Of a stretch of 10,366 nt of DNA, positions 6,062 to 10,366 are shown one piece after another. The notes under the pieces were generated by a model. That model made no database searches. It was not told where the DNA came from and was given only the letters and a program-made list of their open reading frames with translations. Source of the stretch: JADHUC01 sp964617665 (GTDB lineage Bacteria > Planctomycetota > Planctomycetia > Pirellulales > Pirellulaceae); NCBI GenBank assembly GCA_964617665.1, contig CAZUAH010000497.1, positions 1-10,366 on the forward strand, in the 5' to 3' direction. Both the position numbers and the translations under genes were made by a program. How positions within the stretch are numbered: the first letter of the stretch is position 1; every line of letters begins with the position of its first letter.

Positions 6062-7633
6062 GTGAGTAGCGCTCAAACCATCGTTCCCTTGACGGTTCCC
6101 CAATCGGCCGAAGACTTCGTCTCGCGTCCGGAGTACGCCGAGGTTTCTCGCGAGGTCCGCCTCGCCCCGCCGCGATATCGCAACGAGATCGGCAAATTCA
6201 GCGTCCACCGCGCTTCGACTTGCCAGCAGTGTGGCCGTTGTGTCGAAACTTGTGAGTATGGCGTCCACGAACGCCCCGAAGGCTACCGGCAGATGATGCG
6301 TCCGTTCGATTACCGGTGCATTGGGCCCGACTGCGCGAAGACGGACAAGTACTGCATTGACGCCTGCCCGAACCAAGCGCTTTCGCTGTCTGAAAACCCA
6401 GCCTTCAAGACGATTGGTGACTACCGATGGACGGCCGACCTGATCACCGCCACCTGGCACATGGCCGAGACAGGCCATCCGCCAGGGCCGCACCTGGAGT
6501 GCGAATTGGGTGCCTCCGGCGGCGGATTCGACCGCCTGCGATTTCGATTTCCTGATTCCCCGCCCGGCGATCTTCGTCGCGAGGACGTCTCGACCGAAGT
6601 CCTGCTGAACCGCCGGAATGACCATCGCCCCAAAGTCAAAATCGACGTTCCTTGGTACGGTGGCGGGATGTCGTTTGGGTCGACCAGTACACACGTATTG
6701 TTGGGCAGGGCGCGGAATGCCAAGGCTTGGAATACTCTCACTTGTACTGGCGAAGGTGGATATCTAGATCGACTGGTCCCCTACAAGGATCATGTGATCA
6801 CCCAGATAGCCACCGGCTTGTTCGGCGTCCGTGAGGAGACCATTCAGCGTGCTCCCATCGTTGAATTCAAGTACGCTCAGGGGGCCAAGCCGGGGCTGGG
6901 CGGCCATCTGCTGGGCGACAAGAACACGCCGCCGGTGGCGGCCATACGCGAGGCGGTCGTGGGCACTTCGCTCTTCTCGCCGTTCCCGTTTCATAGCATT
7001 TACTCGGTCGAAGATCACAAGAAACACTTGGACTGGATCGCGCACGTCAGTCCGCGATCGTTGCTTTCGGCCAAGGTTTCTACGCCGGCCGACGTCGATA
7101 TGGTAGCGGTTGGCTCGTACTACGCCGGAGCACATATCGTTCACCTCGATGGCAGCTATGGCGGCACAGGCGCGGCACCGAATATTGCCAAAAAAAACAT
7201 CGCCATGCCGATCGAATATGCGACCAATCGCGTTCACCAGTTTCTGGTCGATGAGGGGATTCGCGACAATATCACGGTGATCGCCAGTGGCGGAATCCGC
7301 ACGCCGGCCGACGCGGCCAAGGCCATTGCACTGGGGGCGGACGGAGTGGTCATCGGCACGGCCGAGCTAGTGGCGGCGAGCTGCATGCGTTGCGGAGGAT
7401 GCGAGAGCGGGCGGGGATGCGCCCGCGGGATCACCACAACCGATCCAGAGCTGTTGGAGATGATCTCCATCGAATGGGCCACACAACGGATGGTGAACCT
7501 CTACAACGCATGGCGCGAGATGTTCATCGACATCCTTTTCCGTCTGGGGCTTGATTCTCCGGCAGCCCTGCGAGGCCGCACGGATCTGCTGATGCATTTG
7601 GATTATGAAAACGACGTACCAGCAGGAAAATAG
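6062..7633 (+). CDS. Ferredoxin-fused glutamate synthase FMN-barrel protein (GltB2-like)
   Basis: This 523-residue protein joins an N-terminal two-cluster Fe-S module to a full glutamate-synthase FMN barrel like that of archaeal GltB. Cluster one is the classical Cys54, 57, 60, 64. Cluster two has the odd spacing Cys86-x4-Cys91-x6-Cys98-x3-Cys102. The barrel (about 190-490) keeps the expected active-site motifs: GGGMSFGS (200-207), GEGG (230-233), KYAQGAKPGLGGHL (270-283), DGSYGGTGAAP (363-373) and ASGGIRTPADAAKA (408-421). A C-terminal cluster motif follows, Cys441, 444, 447, 453 (CMRCGGCESGRGC), then GITTTDP. By family knowledge such a barrel converts 2-oxoglutarate plus channelled ammonia to glutamate, with electrons from ferredoxin. 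Here the built-in clusters replace the GltD route. It is probably the catalytic subunit of a complex with the divergent paralog before it and the amidotransferase after it. Related methylglutamate-synthase barrels are an alternative. Confidence 0.88.
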   Translation: MSSAQTIVPLTVPQSAEDFVSRPEYAEVSREVRLAPPRYRNEIGKFSVHRASTCQQCGRCVETCEYGVHERPEGYRQMMRPFDYRCIGPDCAKTDKYCIDACPNQALSLSENPAFKTIGDYRWTADLITATWHMAETGHPPGPHLECELGASGGGFDRLRFRFPDSPPGDLRREDVSTEVLLNRRNDHRPKVKIDVPWYGGGMSFGSTSTHVLLGRARNAKAWNTLTCTGEGGYLDRLVPYKDHVITQIATGLFGVREETIQRAPIVEFKYAQGAKPGLGGHLLGDKNTPPVAAIREAVVGTSLFSPFPFHSIYSVEDHKKHLDWIAHVSPRSLLSAKVSTPADVDMVAVGSYYAGAHIVHLDGSYGGTGAAPNIAKKNIAMPIEYATNRVHQFLVDEGIRDNITVIASGGIRTPADAAKAIALGADGVVIGTAELVAASCMRCGGCESGRGCARGITTTDPELLEMISIEWATQRMVNLYNAWREMFIDILFRLGLDSPAALRGRTDLLMHLDYENDVPAGK

Positions 7634-7655
7634 CTACTTTACAACACGTAGATCT

Positions 7656-7681
7656 CGTTCCCAAGCTCCGGCTTGGGAACG
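7656..7681. repeat. Dispersed palindromic repeat, copy 1
   Basis: CGTTCCCAAGC and GCTTGGGAACG form a perfect 11-base-pair stem with a 4-base loop (TCCG), 22 bases after the barrel gene's stop. The same core recurs at 7735-7760. I associate this palindrome with REP-like intergenic repeats of planctomycetes, from memory and not by search. Confidence 0.75.
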
Positions 7682-7688
7682 CACACTT

Positions 7689-7705
7689 GGGAAGCTTTGC
7701 TTCCC
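7689..7705. repeat. Hairpin inside the repeat block (second of four)
   Basis: GGGAAGC and GCTTCCC pair perfectly over 7 bases with a TTT loop. Its arms resemble the outer palindromes (GGGAA/TTCCC), so it may be a degenerate member of the same family or a fixed part of a composite repeat. Confidence 0.6.
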
Positions 7706-7710
7706 CGCCT

Positions 7711-7727
7711 GCGAAGCGGAACTTCGC
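7711..7727. repeat. Hairpin inside the repeat block (third of four)
   Basis: GCGAAG and CTTCGC form a 6-base-pair stem with the 5-base loop CGGAA. It sits evenly between the second hairpin and the second palindrome copy, suggesting the whole block is one composite element. Confidence 0.5.
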
Positions 7728-7734
7728 GGATATG

Positions 7735-7760
7735 GGTTCCCAAGCCAGAGCTTGGGAACC
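7735..7760. repeat. Dispersed palindromic repeat, copy 2
   Basis: GGTTCCCAAGC and GCTTGGGAACC form a perfect 11-base-pair stem around CAGA. It differs from copy 1 only in the loop and in the outermost pair (G-C instead of C-G). That outer-pair change keeps pairing, which suggests selection for the structure or independent insertion of a related unit. It ends 21 bases before the next ATG. Confidence 0.75.
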
Positions 7761-7781
7761 AGGAATTAGTCGAACGATACA

Positions 7782-10366
7782 ATGACAACCAGCAACTTCT
7801 CGACCACCCAATCTTCATTTGCACGTGCAGAGGCCTTTCACAACGCGCGCGCGGCCCTACGGCCCACTGGTGACTGGTTTCGCGAATCGCCCGAGGCCGA
7901 GGGTGGTTGTGGTGTGACCGGCTTCGCCTGTTCGATTCCCGTCGGTGGCCGGCACATTTACGAACCGTCGATCCAAATGCGAAACCGCGGCAACGGCAAA
8001 GGCGGTGGCATTGCGGCTTGCGGGCTGGTGCCCGAAGACTTGGGCGTGTCGCGCAAAGTGCTTGATGAAGACTACATCTTGCAGGTGGCGCTGCTCGATC
8101 CGGACGCCCGCGGCGACGTGGAAAAGAACGCCATCGAGCCATACTTCGACATCGACCAGGGCGGCCTGATTCCGACGGTCGACGACTATCGCGACGTGCC
8201 GCTTCTGGAGGTTTGTCCGCCGGACGTGTCTCGATACTTCGTGCGCGTCAAACCTGACGTACTGGAACGATTTGCTGAAGAGAAGGGCCTCACGGATTTG
8301 CCGGAACGCGAAGTGGAAGACGAGTTCGTTTACCAGAATTCGATACGGCTAAACGACGAGTTCTATGCCGCGCTTGGCGACAAGCGAGCGTTTGTTGTAT
8401 CGCATTCACGGAATCTCGTGATAGTGAAAATCGTTGGCTACGCCGAGGCGGCCGTGCAGTATTACCGCATGCCGGACATGCGGGCTCATGTTTGGATCGC
8501 TCACCAGCGTTACCCGACCAAAGGTCGCGTCTGGCATCCGGGCGGGGCGCATCCCTTCGTGGGGCTGAACGAAGCCCTGGTCCACAACGGCGACTTTGCC
8601 AACTATCACTCGGTCGCCGAGTACCTTGCCGGGCGAAATCTCTTTCCGCGATTCCTCACGGACACGGAGGTCTCCGTCCTGCTGTTCGACCTGTGGAATC
8701 GTACTTACAAGTATCCGATCGAGTACATTATCGAAGCGATGGCGCCGACCACGGAGTTGGACTTCGACCGGCTGCCTGCGAACAAACAGCGGATCTATCG
8801 CCAGATCCAGGCAGCTCACATTCACGCGTCGCCGGATGGGCCGTGGTTTTTCATTATCGCCCGCAGTCTGGCGGAAACGGGCGAGTTTCAGCTCGTGGGT
8901 ATCACCGACACGGCGATGCTCCGGCCGCAGGTGTTCGCACTGCAAGATGGCGAGGTCTCCATCGGACTGGTCTGTTCGGAGAAGCAGGCCATTGACGCCA
9001 CGTTGGCCAGCCTTGCTAGTGAAGACAAGCGTTTTGCGCCGCTGGCCGATCAGTATTGGAATGCCCGAGGCGGGAGCTTCACCGACGGCGGGGCGTTCCT
9101 GTTGACCGTGTCCCCCAGTAACGGCAAGCCGGCTGGCGATGGTAGCCCCAATGGGCACTACAACCTGAAAGTAACGGATAAATTTGGCAAATCGGTCACC
9201 ACGCCACCCGGTCAGGTACACTGCGATCTCTCGACGCCGATCACCGTTCCCGCCGAGACCGAAGCGGACCTGGCAGTGATCGAGGCCGCCATTCGCGATC
9301 GAGATGCCGAAGCAGTGTTCTTGCACATCCGCGACCATTTGGGCGAAATGGACTACAACCGGCTGCGTTGGTTCGTGGACCAGTTTGTCGAACACACCGC
9401 CACAACGAATCCGGCTTTGGGTATCGAAACGCTCACGCTTGGTATTGATCGCCGCTATCCCATCGGTCAGAAGAAGCGGAGTTCGGTACAGACGATCCTC
9501 CGCAGCGGCCTGGAAAAGTTGTTCGAGGCTCAGCCGACGTGCGACCAACCGCCATCTGGAACGCATCTGCGAGCGACGTGGGAGACGCGCGAAGAGTTGC
9601 GCGGGCCGGAAGCCGATGAGAAGACGTTGTTGATCGACGCACGTGGCTTCTCCCCCGAGGGCTTGGACTGCGACGCGGCACTCTCCAAGAAGGCATACGA
9701 GTTGGGCTGGCGGCATCATGTCCACTACAATTCCCGGGGGACGCGGTTTCACGCCGTCGGATTCGGGCCGGCGACGGACGGGTTGCGAGTCGACTGCTAC
9801 GACAACCCCGGCGACTACCTTTGCTCCGGCATGGACGGGTTGGAATGCTATGTCCACGGCAACGCTCAGGACCAACTCTGCCAGATCGCCAAACGGGGCA
9901 AGCTGGTCGTCTACGGCGATGTAGGACAGACTTTCCTGTATGGGGCAAAAGGCGGCGATTTCTATGTGCTGGGCAACGTGGCCGGGCGACCGATGATCAA
10001 CGCCGTGGGGCGGCCCAAGGCAGTCATCAACGGCACTGCGCTCGATTACCTGGCCGAATCGTTCATGGCAGGTGATCCGCTCAAGGACGGTGGATTCGCC
10101 ATCGTCAACGGGCTGAAGATCGACGAACAAGGCGGCATTGTCCCGTTGGAATTGCCTTATCCCGGCAGTAACCTGCTCTCGTTGGCCTCTGGCGGAGCGA
10201 TCTACATTCGCGATCCTCATCGCACGCTGGTCGAGGAGCAACTAAACGCCGGGATGTACGTAACGCTTGCGGACGCCGACTGGCAACTCATTTTGCCTTA
10301 CCTCCGCGAGAACGAACGGCTATTCGGAATTCAAGTCGAGCGAGATCTGCTTACCGTCGATGGCGT
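7782..10366 (+). CDS. Class II glutamine amidotransferase fused to a GXGXG domain (3'-truncated by window)
   Basis: 861 residues are visible and the frame stays open to the window end. The N-terminal domain (to about 445) is a GltS-type glutaminase: Cys43 in GGCGVTGFA would become the N-terminal nucleophile after propeptide removal. Arg243 (HQRYPTKG), Asn269-Gly270 (VHNG) and Asp294 (TDTEV) match the conserved glutamine-binding and oxyanion-hole positions. After a linker of unclear function (about 490-610), residues about 614-790 form the GXGXG beta-helix, recognisable from YNSRGTRFHAVGFGP, NPGDYL, VHGNAQDQL, KRGKLVVYGDVGQ and GAKGGDFYVLGNVAG. The end (LPYLRENERLFGI…LLTVDG) looks like the C-terminus of GXGXG proteins. 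There is no FMN barrel between the two, unlike canonical GltB; the preceding genes supply it. Its likely role is to release ammonia from glutamine and pass it to the barrel subunit. An in-frame stop at 7767-7769 makes ATG 7782 the earliest ATG start. No strong ribosome binding site is seen. Confidence 0.87.
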   Translation, partial: MTTSNFSTTQSSFARAEAFHNARAALRPTGDWFRESPEAEGGCGVTGFACSIPVGGRHIYEPSIQMRNRGNGKGGGIAACGLVPEDLGVSRKVLDEDYILQVALLDPDARGDVEKNAIEPYFDIDQGGLIPTVDDYRDVPLLEVCPPDVSRYFVRVKPDVLERFAEEKGLTDLPEREVEDEFVYQNSIRLNDEFYAALGDKRAFVVSHSRNLVIVKIVGYAEAAVQYYRMPDMRAHVWIAHQRYPTKGRVWHPGGAHPFVGLNEALVHNGDFANYHSVAEYLAGRNLFPRFLTDTEVSVLLFDLWNRTYKYPIEYIIEAMAPTTELDFDRLPANKQRIYRQIQAAHIHASPDGPWFFIIARSLAETGEFQLVGITDTAMLRPQVFALQDGEVSIGLVCSEKQAIDATLASLASEDKRFAPLADQYWNARGGSFTDGGAFLLTVSPSNGKPAGDGSPNGHYNLKVTDKFGKSVTTPPGQVHCDLSTPITVPAETEADLAVIEAAIRDRDAEAVFLHIRDHLGEMDYNRLRWFVDQFVEHTATTNPALGIETLTLGIDRRYPIGQKKRSSVQTILRSGLEKLFEAQPTCDQPPSGTHLRATWETREELRGPEADEKTLLIDARGFSPEGLDCDAALSKKAYELGWRHHVHYNSRGTRFHAVGFGPATDGLRVDCYDNPGDYLCSGMDGLECYVHGNAQDQLCQIAKRGKLVVYGDVGQTFLYGAKGGDFYVLGNVAGRPMINAVGRPKAVINGTALDYLAESFMAGDPLKDGGFAIVNGLKIDEQGGIVPLELPYPGSNLLSLASGGAIYIRDPHRTLVEEQLNAGMYVTLADADWQLILPYLRENERLFGIQVERDLLTVDG

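Noticed and set aside
5834..6694. 286-codon minus-strand open frame across the two barrel genes
   Set aside because: Antisense to conserved ferredoxin and barrel coding sequence and spans the intergenic hairpin; not a real gene.
7656..7760. CRISPR array or intrinsic terminator
   Set aside because: There are only two palindrome copies with no regular spacers, and none of the four hairpins is followed by a T-run.
8406..10241. 611-codon open frame on the minus strand
   Set aside because: It lies wholly antisense to the amidotransferase-GXGXG gene, whose catalytic motifs are clear. The minus-strand product resembles no family I know and is arginine-, valine- and histidine-rich, as expected from reading G+C-biased codons backwards.

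Overview
The window comes from a bacterial chromosome, most likely a planctomycete (Pirellulales-like). This is inference. It rests on moderately high G+C, GTG starts, long acidic proteins, and a dispersed palindrome of the type GTTCCCAAGC…GCTTGGGAAC at 7656-7760, which I associate with planctomycete genomes. All supported genes are on the plus strand. The long minus-strand open frames are antisense shadows.

Region 1 (1-2801) is a conventional NADPH-glutamate synthase locus. It holds the 3' part of gltB (3Fe-4S ligands and the C-terminal GXGXG domain) and, 8 bases later, a complete gltD. Region 2 (2802-3176) is a 375-base gap without a supportable gene. It carries two small hairpins and is the likely place for the end of the gltBD transcript and the promoter of the next operon.

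Region 3 (3177-10366) is the striking part. A tightly packed gene set contains a short MetF-type methylenetetrahydrofolate reductase, an MvhD/FrhD-family iron-sulfur electron carrier, and two consecutive proteins that each join an N-terminal two-cluster ferredoxin module to a glutamate-synthase-type FMN barrel. It ends with a large protein (cut by the window end) that fuses a class II glutamine amidotransferase to a GXGXG domain. The first three genes overlap or nearly touch (1-base overlap, then a 2-base gap). The third and fourth are 40 bases apart with a perfect hairpin between them. The last gene follows a 148-base gap holding four hairpins, including two copies of the dispersed palindrome.

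Taken together, the last three genes rebuild all the functional parts of a glutamate synthase (glutaminase, FMN barrel, GXGXG scaffold) in a different architecture. The NADPH-binding GltD subunit is replaced by built-in ferredoxin domains, and a second, degenerate barrel paralog is added. MetF and an MvhD-like subunit upstream suggest that electrons or one-carbon units pass between folate metabolism and this second glutamate-synthase-like complex. A normal GltBD lies directly upstream, so the second system is probably not simply the housekeeping enzyme. Its true reaction cannot be read from sequence alone.
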